From positions 186,001-250,000 of the forward strand of contig JAJIRX010000851.1 in assembly GCA_023853785.1 (NCBI GenBank): a stretch of 64,000 nt of DNA, in the 5' to 3' direction. Position numbers and translations under genes: made by a program. The notes under the pieces are model-generated. The model was not told the DNA's origin. It worked only from the letters and a program-made list of their open reading frames with translations, and made no database searches. The stretch is from Psilocybe azurescens. Lineage: Eukaryota > Basidiomycota > Agaricomycetes > Agaricales > Agrocybaceae. Positions 33,891 through 46,146 of this stretch are shown one piece after another (within the stretch, counting starts at the first letter, position 1; each line of letters opens with the position of its first letter).

Positions 33891-35576
33891 TCATCTTCCT
33901 AATACCACCCTACTGGATGGCAGGAATTGTAGAGGATTCATCACAACCGATTCCCATAGTTTGACAGAGTCCACGACCTCCCTAATCCTCATAGGAAGTT
34001 GTCCTTGACCCCATCCCTGGCCTACAACGCTTTCATCGCCTCGTAGATTCCTGCCAACCAGGTTAGCCACCAACCCAGAAAGGAAGTATGTTACATGATT
34101 GCTCTGGATGACTTGAACGGTGGCTCGCTCTTGGTTGGTGGAGAGGAGGAGGCTACCGTCGCTCATGCCTATCACGCCGGGTGCAACCTCGACATCGACG
34201 GTCGTTATCGGGTCGCCGTGAACAGGGCACCAGAATTCCGCACCGCATCCGAGGACGATTAGTGCTAACGCTTCGAAATGCTCTACGGACATGAGATCCT
34301 TCATGAGAATGCTGAGACACATGCTGATATGCTCCCTCATAATTAATCCCTGGGTGAACAGGGCGGCAACGGACTTGCAGAGTGCTAGCGCGGAGCGTAC
34401 ATAGTGGACGTGGGGCCTGTTGTGATAGTTGATTGAAGTAGGTTTGGCCTATAGAATTATTCAATTGGCCATTACTAGAATGCGACGAGAGAGGGAAAGA
34501 AGCTTACATCATCCCAGCAATGAATGAATCTCGTCAAAATCGTCTCTCTAAGATTCCAAGCAAAAGTCTGACCAAGTTCCTCGTGCATCTCGTTTAGCTG
34601 CGTGTACAAATGCTTCGCCACATCTGCAACAATATGTTCAGGTGTCTGCTGTTCTGATACTTCTTGCTGGAGATCGATGCCTTGTAGCCCTGCATCGATG
34701 GGGGTATACCGAGAAACGTCGCACACGGCTAGAGGATGATCCTGCGCGATACCACGTTGACTAGGCTTACAAGCTTCCTCACCGATCAGCTCAGCCAGCT
34801 CAAGGAGGGTGTCTATGTCCCATTTTGTGGAACCGGTGACAATGGCATTCGTAAGTATTTTGCGCAGACGATCTGAGGTTTCAGAATGCATGGCTTCCTG
34901 AAACAGAGGGTTGTACACGGGAGGGGGGGCATTGTGGGGGTCGCGGAACAGCTGTAGTGGGCTCCAGGTTGACGTTTTCTGGATTGAAGGAGGTACGCAA
35001 AGGTCCCGGGCTGTAAAGGGGGGGAAGAGGGACACACTGGCGATAGGCCCAATAATGAAGGGAGTAATCATCGATATCAGGTGATGAATAAGCGAAACCT
35101 ACTGGATTAAATTCCAGGTCAAGTGGAGAGGGTTGGCAAGCTGGTTCGACGGCCTTTAGATTCTCTGGACAATGGGCTCGTGCAAAGGATGGGGTAAATG
35201 GGACTGCGAGGGGGTTCAATTCGTCTTTCCTGGATCGGAAGCCAATCTCTTCTCTGGTGGTCGTGGCGTCAATGTCATATCCTTGGAAAGTGTCATTTGT
35301 CGAATAAGTGAACTCCGGATTGGCAAAAATCTTCCGAATCTCTTCATCTTCTAATGTCAATGAATGCAGTGAAGATCCGACGCTGGAGGTTGGTGAAGAC
35401 GTGAGATCGGGGGTAGAGGCATCGCGACGTGATTCTAGAAGCGCGAATGCATCATCCGATTGTGAGGAGGTATGTAATGCACATTGTTGAGGCGACGATG
35501 GAATGGGAGGTCCTGTATTGAAAGCATTGGGTTCGAAGCAGCGGTTGAGGTCGATGATTAAACGTGAAGGAGACAT
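33891..35576 (-). CDS. Uncharacterised protein with helical C-terminal half (MIF4G-like fold suspected)
   Basis: Two exons, starting at 35576, encode about 540 aa. The N-terminal 200 residues are Ser/Pro-rich and look disordered. The second half is helical: VYNPLFQEAMHSETSDRLRK, WDIDTLLELAELIGEEACK, HLYTQLNEMHEELGQ, then after the intron YVRSALALCKSVAALFTQGL and FEALALIVLGCGAEFW. The spacing recalls HEAT/MIF4G-like repeats of mushroom-specific proteins, but I do not recognise a named family. A frame change falls between the halves and is explained by one surplus base in a run of seven G on the plus strand, either 34923-34929 or 35018-35024. The coding call is firm. The function is unknown. 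Confidence 0.72.
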
Positions 35577-36427
35577 AACGAAAGTCTGTGGGTGTAGAAA
35601 AGAGTGTGGTGATTACGTTCAAACTAGTAATTGAGAAATTGACGCCCAGCGTTCAAAAGAAGAAAAGATATCGGGGGTGGGCAGTTGACACTGGAGAATG
35701 GCTCATTCGTGTATTTATTGAAAACGATACGCTGAGAACGTTCTTTGGGACCTGGTATCCTGGTCGTTAATAACAATAGAACAAAAAAAAAGTAATGAGG
35801 ATGACCAGTAACGCTCGCTGACGCTCTTCCACGAGGCAAAACAATAAGATGTGCTTGACATCCGTGATCCTTCGAAGAACTTGATGGACACCACTCGCGA
35901 TGTCAACTTCATGATCACAGACCCCTCAGCTGGGCCAAGCGACAAAACAATAGAGTGGGGAGAACTTAGTTACCGGCAAAGGGTGTGGGGAGAGACTCTA
36001 GAGCCCTTCCTGGCCCTCAAGTTACGTTGGTGACCCCTGAATTAAACTCCAGCAACTTTGTACGTATAGAGAACCCACAAAGTGTTATCGCATTCGTCGG
36101 CCAACATGATACGCTTTGAATCTTCCGGGTGTAGTTCTAAATGGTCCCACGAGAACAAAAAAACAAGCTGTTGGGACTCGAGCACTCACGCGCACACTTG
36201 GCTGGATCGCAACACGTGTCGGCATTTCCCGAACAAATCATGAAGATGACGCGACTCGGATTCACCTTCAAGTTAAAGTATTACATACTCATGAGTGAAA
36301 TGCATATACTGATGTCATACTTGTTCTGGGACCTCTAGTCTTGCCTTTAAGTTGATTAACGAGGCGTGGTTGTATAAATATTACCATGAGAATCCTATTA
36401 ATAAATCGACAAATTGTATAAACACTA
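35577..36427. other. Intergenic, no supported gene
   Basis: 850 bp between two minus-strand genes. It holds the upstream gene's promoter on its left and the P450 3' flank on its right. No coding signal was seen. Confidence 0.45.
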
Positions 36428-38620
36428 CTAAGCTTTAGCATCGCCGTTACTTCCTCTATTGCCCACTGCTTCCCGAATAAGTGTTTTGACGTTCCCTCTC
36501 CTCGGTATTATATCGCACTCAAAGAGAAGTGGGTGGCTAAGAAAGTATTTTAGTATATGAAATAAAAGATGCAGTAGCAACATACGCGACAAAATTATCA
36601 GCGAGCCTCTCCACGACAGGAATTGACACTGTTTCTTTACTTTTCGAGCCCTTCAGGTCAAAGGTCGCGAGGACCGATACGATTGTCAGCCATACCTAAC
36701 GAAAAGGATGGAAAAGTTGTAGTCAAGAATGTTAGGAAGGAAGCAAATACGGCGACGACATACGGTAGTGGAAACCAAGTGTCGGCCGGGGCAAATCCTG
36801 ATAATTATTCGAACGAATGAGTTCCGCTTCGTGATAGAATCCGATCAAGCATTGCATGACATACCGACGCCCGAAGCCAAAAGTGAGAACGGTGTCATCA
36901 TTGTTCAACTGTCCATCTGCAGTGAAAAACCGGTCTGGATTGAATAACTCCGGGTTGGGGTATTTCTCTTCATTTCGAGTTAGAGCCCTAGTGAGTAAGA
37001 TAACTTGAGTTAGCCAGCTGGCAGAATACTGAGAACGTTATACACACCAGATGTTCGCGTACACCGCGGTGCCTACGTATATCGCACAAATTCGTCAACG
37101 AAGGCTTCCACGAGAATACATGAAAACTACCTTTGGGAATGTAGAAGCCCTTGTAAATATCGTCTTCAGTTGTTGTGTGTGCTGCATTGAGAGGTATCAC
37201 TGGTGCCCATCTCATCAACTCTCGGTATACCGCCTCAACGTAAGATAATGTAGGTCGGTCCGCCGTGGTAGGAAGCCGTTTAACTCCTATAACTCTGTCG
37301 ATTTCTTCTTGCGCCTTCTTCTGTACCTCTGGGAAGAGGCTCATCGCGAGGAAGAATGATTCCAGGGCACATACGGTCTGTCACCAAGGTAGTGAGTATC
37401 ACTGTAAGCGAAGTGAACAAAATTACCCACAGTATCTGCACCAGCTTCAGGAAGAAAGATTAAATCATTGCTGGTGGATTTCATAAATATCTGACTTACC
37501 AGCAAATGCAGTGGCAGCGACGCCTTTTATCACGTCGTACTCCCTTTGGACGTAGCAATTCTCTAGGAGGTCCGACACCAATGACGCCGACGATGTTCCA
37601 TGCAACTACGGAGAAGTGGTCAGTGTATGAGGAGATGGAAATTTTGTAAATCTTACAAGACCTTTCCCCACATAGTCCAAAGGTACGTCTTGCATCTGGG
37701 TCGTTATTTTCCTAACTTCTGCTGCACGACGTTGGAATCCGGCGCCTGGAAACCAAGCAGGTAGATGTCGAAGTATAGGGATGTAACTTACAGCGTATGT
37801 CCCTGGTATGAGACTCAGGCCTAATTCCCGGACCGAGTTTTCAGCGAGAGAAGCAAAATGGATGCTCGTTTCCTCGCTGATATCATGTCCGTATAAGATG
37901 GCCATGATCATAGTCGAAGCATTCCTGCACACCCAGCTTCAGTAAAGTGGACAATGAGTACGATATTCAATCCCCACTTTTTGCAGTGCTGCATGAAATC
38001 CGAAGGTGTTGTTAGGAGATCGTGGAGTAGGTTGTGAATCTTCGCTGTTTGAATAGGTTCGTATTGAACAGAGGCTTTGGGTCGGAAGCATTGCTGAAAT
38101 AGCTTTCTATGACGACGCCATAAGTCGCCATACGGTATGAATCCAGCGTTGAAGCCCCAACCCATTCTGAAGACATAAATTGTGAACTATGAACGGTTTC
38201 ATGCAGAAAAAGAATGCTTACAGGTCAATATATGGGTTCTTCTGGCGACTAGAATATAGCCGCGATCTGCGTTCAAACAATTCCATAATATCGTCGAGAT
38301 TGCTGAGAATCACTGTGTGCTCGCCGTAGATGTTGAGGTACATGATGTCGCCTACCACCTGACGTTTGGTTACTATTCTCCGGCATATGCAAATCCACAT
38401 AACATACCATATTTCTTTGACCATTCAATATAGGTTATCCAGGCTCGGGATTTGAGTGCCTGATTTGCACTTCCTAAGAGTAGTGGGGGCCAGGTGGGTA
38501 AGGTAGACCACGAATCGGTGACTTGAGCCAACTCTGATAGTTGGAATAGAGGGCAAAGATGACACCGCTCAGTGGTATTACTGCGAGAAGCAGTGACACA
38601 GTAAGATCGGATAATGGCAT
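36428..38620 (-). CDS. Cytochrome P450 (OrdA/CYP64-clan type), copy A
   Basis: Heme-thiolate monooxygenase, ER-anchored. Starts at 38620 with an N-terminal hydrophobic anchor and a proline hinge (YPPGPP). About ten exons follow. Key motifs: WRRHRKLFQQCFRP (C-helix), FAAGADTT (I-helix AGxDTT), YRELMR (ExxR), FNPDRFF, and heme-binding FGFGRRICPGRH with the axial Cys. The end reads HPLLFECDIIPRRG. The intron positions match copy B at 47886, so the two are paralogues. One C is missing in the run 38485-38489 (G5 on the plus strand), which throws the anchor out of frame with LLLGSANQ; the rest is clean. Substrate unknown. Relatives often act in secondary metabolism or detoxification. Confidence 0.88.
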
Positions 38621-39831
38621 CGGTATCAAGAAAAAGGCTCAGAGTCAAGTAGAGGAGGAGGAGGAGGAGTGTCGTACGTGGAGGTTTCCAGGCGCCTTAA
38701 CAGGCACTGGCCGAAACTGGAGATTGGTACCATTCCCTTAGACCGACATCAAAGGCTCCCTCAGTCCTTTCGGTGTGCGAAAATCGTCATCCGGGTTAAA
38801 TAGCCATTGTATTTCCGACGCTGTGTATTTCGTCGGGATCGCTACAAGTTCCATCGTTCATCGAGTTGCGTATGTAGCGCCAAATAAACGAGTTGCTTGG
38901 CCACATAGAAATTTGGGCGTAGTAGCCACGCCGAGAGATTGAGAACGCGGCTTGCAATGTTATAGCTTGTTAAAATTGACAGAAGCAGCTGCCAGAGGAA
39001 TGTGCCTATAAGCATTCACCTGCGGTGTCAAAAACTTGAGAAAGTCCCGGGACTCGGTTACTTCATGAACCAGAAAAGCTTAGGTCTATTTTTGTCCTGT
39101 GACCTCCTGTGACTCAATCGAGCGTTACGCGTCTGGACTTGTACTTACCAAACTTTGACTTGAATATTGAACTGTCCTCGAAAATGTTTGAATTATAAAT
39201 GGCGCTAAGCAATCCTGCTGCACTCATACATCTAAAAAAAACTGACAATGGCTTAACACAACATGTTCGTTCTTTCTACACATCAAGATCTCCAAAATTC
39301 ACGCTTGCCACCCTTGGAATTTAGAAATGCGGCTACGTAGCAATGTTCACATTCTTCCATCATGTTAGTTGTCTAAAAGTGTTTAGACTATTTCTCACAG
39401 ATAACCTCCGTCTAATGAGTTTGCCAATAGTCTGCCCCGGCTTCCACTCCTTTCTCATCTTGGCCATCTACTGGCAGATACTCAGGAACGATTCCAGCCG
39501 GTCTAACTCTTGAGAAGAAGCCGGCAACATGCCCCGGTCCAGACTTCTGTTTTTGTTGGGATGGTGTAACAATGGTTCTCCTTCGAAGTATGGCTCGTGC
39601 GTTAAAGGTCCAGGATTTTTGGCCGACTGTTTCTGGTAAGGGATGCGCAAAGTTAGTGGGTCCTCCTCTGCCTTTTCTATAATGGCATCGCGCGAGTACA
39701 CCAAGGGTAAGCCTCTCAAGACCTCTTTTATATGAGGGGGGTTAAATACAATCGCGGGGTTTTTTTGCCAGCCAGCCACCGCACGTAATCGCAGACCAGA
39801 TTCTTTAAGACCAAGGTCGTGTCGAGACAAT
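38621..39831. other. Intergenic, no supported gene
   Basis: 1.2 kb containing the P450-A promoter. The minus-strand frame 39468-39830 (120 codons) has no recognisable domain, and no flanking splice structure supports it. Confidence 0.4.
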
Positions 39832-40189
39832 TTGGTCGTTTATTGCCTTCCTGGACGCACCGATCGTATTGCGCATGCCATAGGCGACAATTATATCCCT
39901 ATGGCCGTGGCGCGAATGCGATTTTCCAGTATTGTATTATCGATTAAATCCCACTTGGATAAAATTTCACAACCATCTTTCGACCTTGAAGATATCATAC
40001 CTCCTCATATGATTCCGATCGACGATGAATACAAACCCGCACTCAAAGTTTTATCCTATTTGCAGTTGCCCCAGGTGTGGATTTGCGCAGAGCCTTCGAT
40101 ACCTTTGGGATTCATTTTTGAAAATATCAAGGCCCAGCTACAGCTTGGTCCCGATCTGCGAGAAGCAATCAGCAGCAGCAGCGCACAAA

Positions 40190-41282
40190 GTCCATGAAAT
40201 GTTGCTATATGCGTCGTTATATAACCACTTCATCGCATTCATGTTATGCATCTTTATGCGTCCCTTGCGGAGAATTCAACATCACGTCTTCTTCCCTTTC
40301 TCTTCCCGCCAATGTACGATTATCTGGAAAGAACGTTCTTTTCACTGGTGGACGGATCAATTTGGGGTGCCATATTACCTCGAGATTGCTACGTTGTGAT
40401 GCAAATGCCGTAGTGTCTTCTCGGTACCCAACGGACGCAGAAAACGCTGTATGGAACAGAGCAATTCCAGTGACTGGAAGAGTCGTCTGAGGGTGATTGG
40501 AGCAGATTTCCGTGCTGCAAAAGATGTTTTCTCTCTTATCAGCGCCGTTATCACTTTCCTGAAAGAATAGAGTGGTGAGGATAAGCCCAAGCTATACATA
40601 ATGCTGCCAAACATTAACGGACACCATGGAAAAGAAAGGGAGAACATTCAAAGGGAAGCAGTTTTGGCTGACACACCATCACCGATTTTTTCCCTCAACA
40701 CCAACTATACACCGCGAATCAGAGGTGGCTTGATTAACCAACACATCGAATCTGCGTCAACGACTACATCTGAAGGGACAATGGTCGAGTCAGCAAGACA
40801 GCAACAGAAAACCCGACCACAGCCATAATCTCAACTCAAAACGGTGCACGATCATCATGGGTACAACAAATATCAGAGATCCTATACGAAGACGTTATTT
40901 CTGCCCACAGCGTCAACGCATTTGTCCCTTTCATCTTGGTTCATGGGCTGCTTCTATACATGTCTGACTACTTACATCGCTCAAATGACGGTGGCAACGC
41001 CACTGCAAGACCCACAGACCAAAAGCCTGCATATTGCATCGTCAACGTTTTCTCTCGCGAAGGCATTTTAAACGGAAGCCTCGTCTGCTTAGAAAACCGA
41101 CCGCGTCGCTATGAACACCGTGGATCCTGGCTATATGAGTGGAGATTCGGCCTACACGAAAATGGTTGGCAGAGCTGGATTGTGTGGGTAGGGTACTCTG
41201 ACCGGTGGCCAAGGGAGAGCAAGGCCAAGTGGTTCGGGGACGCTTCCTCAAATACTTCTCCGAGATAAAAATGTTCCGCTAA
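40190..41282 (+). pseudogene. SDR-family (GGRxxxG-type) oxidoreductase pseudogene
   Basis: Fragments in shifting frames follow the order of an atypical fungal SDR: VLFTGGRINLG (dinucleotide site), WKSRLRVIGADFRAAKDV, SPIFSLNTNYTPRIRGG, ISEILYEDVISAHSVNAFVP, YCIVNVFSREGI, then RVAMNTVDPGYMSGDSAYTK and VAKGEQGQVVRGRFLKYF. The catalytic SK-containing segment expected between REGI and RVAMNT is missing. A conserved RVLWPV reads RVL-stop-PV, a substitution that makes TGA. These are real lesions, unlike the homopolymer slips elsewhere. A frame at 39832-40197 may be an older N-terminal part, but I could not confirm it. Confidence 0.72.
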
Positions 41283-41500
41283 AGAGCATTTCTCCAATTC
41301 CTGGGGATGTCTTCGGACTGCTCGAGGACCATCCAATAAATATCACCTATCAACGTTTAACCTCGAAGAAATATAATCAGTTTTCATTCACAACATGCAT
41401 TCCATTTTCTGATACAGTCTCGATTTCCTCCTTTGTACTATCTTTGATTACTAAAAAGGTTTATGTCCAATGTTTGTGTAATAGATTTAAGTCATAGATT

Positions 41501-44500
41501 CAACTCTTGTCTCCAATAAATTTGTCGAACCACCTGAGGACTTCATGGTGCCACTTCAAGCTGAAATGAAATAAAAATTCAACAACGCATAACGAGCCGC
41601 AAATACTAAGCAGACAGACCTGTTTCCGTGATTCAAAACCCAATGGTTCTCATCGGGAAAGATAACCAACCGACTGGGAACTCCAAGCCTAAATAAGTGA
41701 CATTTGTGCCGCTTGTCATTATCCAGCGGAAAGACAATGTTCAAAAACGTACTGTTGTAGAGTATGGAAAACAGCGATGCCCTCCGTCTCGGGGATGCGG
41801 AAATCCTTGCTTCCGTGGAAGGTAAGCTGAGGAGTAGACCATTTATGAACAAAGTTTGCTGGATTGAATCTTAAAAAAGAAGAGTTCCTCGTCAAGACCT
41901 ATATATCCAGGTTACAATGACCGAATGTACTTCTTAGCTAATGCGATGGACTCGGGGTCCCAAGGTCTGCCTTTCCATTCGTGGTTGAACTGTAAAAGAT
42001 TACTAGAGGGTCAACCTTGCAAAGTTTTTCAAGTGCTTACGAAGAAGAGCTCATCGGTAGAAAATCCGTTGTAAGCTGAGTCAAAGACCTGAAGTTCCAT
42101 TCAGAGATGGTTGCAATGTGCATGGCGGAATAAGCTTACGCCATCGTGACAGACAAGAGCCTAAAATTTAGAGTCAGGGACGAGTGATTGACATAAAAGT
42201 TAGAGTGTTCAAAACTGACCTTGAAATTGAAGCCAAACTCTGGGTTACTCTGAATCCAGCTGCAAATCCAGAACATCAGTATCTCGGTATGCAAAAAGAT
42301 ACATTTACACACTTGATGGCATATCCACCCCAACTGGCGCCCGCAGCAACAGCACGATCCGAGTCAATCTATAATGAAAAGACGCGTTAAAGTACCAGAC
42401 CAATGGCAAGCCTTTGAGCCTAACCTCGGGGTATGTTTTCAGCGCATGTTTCCAACCGTTGATCAAGTCGACGAATGGCTTGCCACCCCAGTCTCCGGCG
42501 ATTCCGTCCGTGAATTCTATCACATCCAAGATCATCGTTAATGAATCGGTGAGTAAAACCTTGCAAGATGCACGAACCTTGACCAAAAGTCGTGCTGCCA
42601 GTCGGATTGATCATGAGCACGAAGTAGCCTTGTTGCGCGAAAACTGTCGGGGTGACAAATCTTAATCCATCGGGTCGTCAATAAAAGAATGCGAAAAGGA
42701 AATTACTGTTCGGATTCCATCTTGTCGACCACTGATCTTCCCATGCACTTTGAGGACCTGCGTCAAGCGTACGACCTGATAAGTCATGTTTAAAAATAGC
42801 ATCATGAAATAAAACGAACCTCCATGAATAAGTAAGAGAACAGGCCATTTTGTCTTATCGCCAGCTTGCCACCCTTTGGGTTTCAACGCCCACCCTTGGA
42901 CATCCTTATCAAGAGCACCCTTGAACCAGAACTCCTCGCCCTTATCAAGATCCTTGTTCTTCAAATCAGCTTCCGAGAAACTGGTGACTTTGTCGATTTT
43001 GGCCTTCGTGGAAGCAGTTTTATCGCCAGACAAAATGGCAGCCTCGAAGTTCTTGAGATTACTAGAGACGTATGCATCATTGGGGGATGTGAACGATGAC
43101 AGGCTGAACAGTATTTTCCCTCCGGGAAGAGTTTGCAAACCCGATGCAGCTTTACTGTGGGTGATGGCGACAGGGGTGAGGTTTGCGGAATCGAACTTGG
43201 GATTGGTGGTGGGTTCTGATGGTGTGGCAGGGACTGGAATGGCGAAAACTTTTACTTTAGCTTCGTCTCCACCAGTGAAGTAAATAAAATCATCGTCTTT
43301 AGAGAACTAGTAGAATAAGATGTCAGTCGCATGTTGTCTCGAGGGAAAGATAGTTGAAACTCACAGAAAGGGCACTTGGAGACCGGTCCCATTCTGGTGT
43401 TAACGTAAAGCGAACTTTCTTCTCAAGGTCGTAGATGATAATCTTATGGCTAGGAGAAAGGTAAAATCGTCATGGAGGCATGAGTTTTCGGTAAGAAATT
43501 CGAATTTTCGGTCACAAACCGATCTGCTTCGTAACCATCCTTATCAAGTTCCAACCAAGCGACCTTTGTACCTTGGGTATTGAATACCGGACTGTGAGTG
43601 GCACCTTGTGTCCCGGAAGTTAATTCGACTGGTTTTTCATTGCCGTCAATAGGCACAATGAAGACCTGGAATAGCAGTGGATTAAATTTCAGCGCAGTGC
43701 GTGTAGAAAAAATCACGAACATCCTGTTTAGTGTGCCATGCCTCGGATAGCTTGGGATCCTTCGTGGTATAAACAATATGTGTATTTGACGCGTCGAAAT
43801 CGTCCGTGCCACCAAATGGTTCAACGGGGCTGTACTGAACAAGGGTCAGCCTCAGATCCACCAGTAAGCCTCCCCCTGGCGTACATGTTTCGTTCCTTGC
43901 AAAGGACTTTTAAAGTCGTCATTGGAAGACCAAAGCCCATCTGACCCTTTCTTGAGCTGAACGCTAAATAACTGAGGACCCTTCTTGCCCTGCCATTCAT
44001 CCCAATGCCTGACATAAGTATTGTCGTAGACGTATGCAGTATTACCGCGTTCTTCCCATGCTTTATCTTGTTCTGCAACAGTGCTTAAATTGCCGTCGGG
44101 GTAAACATAGGCGGAGAACACGAGATTGCCTGTTCCCGAGTTGTACCGGAAATTGGCTGCAGACTTGCTAGGAATGGTGGCGACCAAGACGGGCTCCTTG
44201 ACAGATGCGGCCGCGTCTGATACAATGTCGTACGCGTAAATTTCGGTGTTTGTGTCTCCTCCAATAGCATTTGCAACTGTGCGCGATGATAGCCAGAATG
44301 TGTCTCCTCCCTTCTCTAGCTGATAATAGAAACGTGAGCATGGTTGAATATGACGCGATCTCGTGTGTATCGTACCGGTATTTGGATCGACTGCTGGTTT
44401 GACGGGTCAAGGGACACGACAAAGACCGATTTCTTGTTCCTGTGCAGAGTTCAGGGCTTGGAAGAAGGTCAAAACGGTGTGTACACTGACTTCTTGTCTT

Positions 44501-44770
44501 CGAAGGAAAACTTGCTGAAAGGGACGAGAGCAAGATCTCCTGCATCGTTTGCCACTGCAGCACCTGGTCGGCCCAGTTGAACCTGATGAGATTATGAGCG
44601 GTTGTTTTAGTGAACAGTTGCGAACTGACCAGATCCTTTGGCGTGAAAATGTCTGCACCCTCCTTGAAATTGAAATCCTGGCTCGGGTTTGCCATAGCTT
44701 TATGAGAAGTTTGAGGAACTTGCACTGGAACTTGAGTCGACAGACCCAAGAGAGCGAAAGGGAACCTCAT
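41501..44770 (-). CDS. Secreted dipeptidyl-peptidase 5-like serine peptidase (S9C)
   Basis: About sixteen exons splice in frame, with no slip, into roughly 720 aa. Translation from 44770 (MRFPFALLGLSTQ) gives a short hydrophobic leader; a start at 44788 is also possible. The N-terminal half is the beta-propeller (TFWLSSRTVANAIGGD, EPFGGTDDF, GTKVAWLELDKDGYEADR, LTPEWDRSPSAL). The C-terminal alpha/beta-hydrolase half has VLLLIHGGPQSAWED, nucleophile Ser in GASWGGYA, NWIQSNPEFGF, the Asp region GSKDFRIPETEG and catalytic His in FPDENHWVL. All triad residues are present. This enzyme class removes dipeptides from peptide N-termini and is usually extracellular in fungi. Confidence 0.93.
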
Positions 44771-45088
44771 GTGGTCGGAAAAGGGCACCCAGCTTTATAG
44801 CTTCTTATAAACGCTGGGCACTGGGTGGTGGGAAGCGTGGTTCAAAAATCAAATGAGCCTTCGAAACTCCTGTCTCAACGTGAACAAGAGGCAAAGGATC
44901 GTGGGGAATGACCGCGATGTTCTTACGATGACTAAAATATACGCCATTCTAACCCTTATGGTTGTCGTTTTATTTCCCACCTAAAGTCAAGTATCACAAG
45001 GCGCACAGAGGCGTACGCCTCCCGGAATAGATACAATCGTGAAGGTATGGTACACAGAGAGCTAGGACATGATATTAAAAGCATCTAA
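44771..45088. other. Intergenic between S9 peptidase and MRT4
   Basis: 318 bp holding the peptidase promoter and the MRT4 3' flank. No other feature was seen. Confidence 0.45.
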
Positions 45089-46070
45089 TTATTCACTCAT
45101 CTCGGCATCGTCCTCGTCGTCCTCACCCTCAGTAGCCTTCTCGTCTACTGGGATTCCTCCACCCTCAATCTGAACCACCTCGCCTGTTGTTGAGTCCCAT
45201 CGAGCTATCAGGCCCACACGGAAGGTGACCATTTTCAGACCAGTCAATTTTAGTAGTTGAGCTTGCTCGCTGGTCAAGACCTTGCCCTTCTCGCAAAGTT
45301 TGTGGGGAGCAGTTAATGTTGGTACACCCTTCACCATTGAAGTTGTTAGGCCCAATTTCCTAAGCTGTGGTTCTTCGTTATGGGGGAAAGGTTCTGGGGG
45401 ATCGGAGTGATGTCTGAGAACTGGTCCCTCGGGTAGGGTTACAGTGCGAGTTGCTCTGTTACCAGCACGAGCAAAATCGGGCTGCTGGAAATCAGCGAAC
45501 CATTCAATGACCTCTTGTGGCTCTGTGTCGGTGAAAAATAGACCAACTTGGCCTTTTATTTGCTATGGAAATTTGTCTCAATTGAAAATCTGGTCGTTTG
45601 AAATTTTCAATAGAACACACCGTAGCCAGCTTAGACAAACCGAGTCTATGCTCCTCAGCCGCAGATGTCCCTAGCGCCTTTGCCATTACAGCTCCTCGAC
45701 CAAAGAACATTCTTGCTGTGCTATGGATCGATCAGAAAAACTGCGTGAAGATGTAGAAAAAATGAAATCCAGCGTACTCTTTCCATAGTTTTCTGACTGT
45801 CTTGAGATGTGAATTTCGCATGGATCCCACCTCGAATAGCCAGCAATATCGCCATTTTTCGGCATTAGCTTGCAGCTACAAACTCATCATAAGAAAAAAT
45901 AACTTCAATAAGTTAATCTAACGAACCTCAGTCATCATGGCATTTTTGTGCTCCTTGGTCTTTTTGGAGACTTTTGTCAGAGAAACTAAAGGGCAAAAAG
46001 AGTCAGTAGGGTCAATATAGACTTTTAATTCAAACAACTTACCAAGTTTTGAGCGTTTTGACCTCGGCAT
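45089..46070 (-). CDS. MRT4: Ribosome assembly factor Mrt4 (uL10-like)
   Basis: Nucleolar factor that occupies the P-stalk site of pre-60S particles until the stalk protein P0/uL10 replaces it. Five exons from 46070 are in frame throughout. Conserved segments are MPRSKRSKLVSLTKVSKK, YCWLFEVGSMRNSHLKTVR, FFGRGAVMAKALGT, QVGLFFTDTEPQEVIEWF, QPDFARAGNRATRT, LRKLGLTTSMVKG and KLTGLKMVTFRVGLIARW. The tail is acidic (DEDDAEMSE). Length of about 240 aa is typical. It is divergent with LIA1, with 76 bp between the two start codons. Confidence 0.95.
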
Positions 46071-46146
46071 GGTGGAGGAGGTGAAAAGGGTAGATGGTAT
46101 AAATTTGAAAGTCCGACAGAAAATCACTTTCCACCCTTATCATATC
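46071..46146. promoter_or_regulatory. 76-bp divergent promoter shared by MRT4 and LIA1
   Basis: The start codons of two oppositely transcribed translation-related genes are only 76 bp apart. Any core promoter and both 5' leaders must therefore lie within this stretch or overlap the neighbouring genes' first exons. No specific factor site is claimed. Confidence 0.55.

Noticed and set aside
39468..39830. A 120-codon minus-strand frame
   Set aside because: No domain, no splice partners and no codon-level conservation signal; kept as intergenic.
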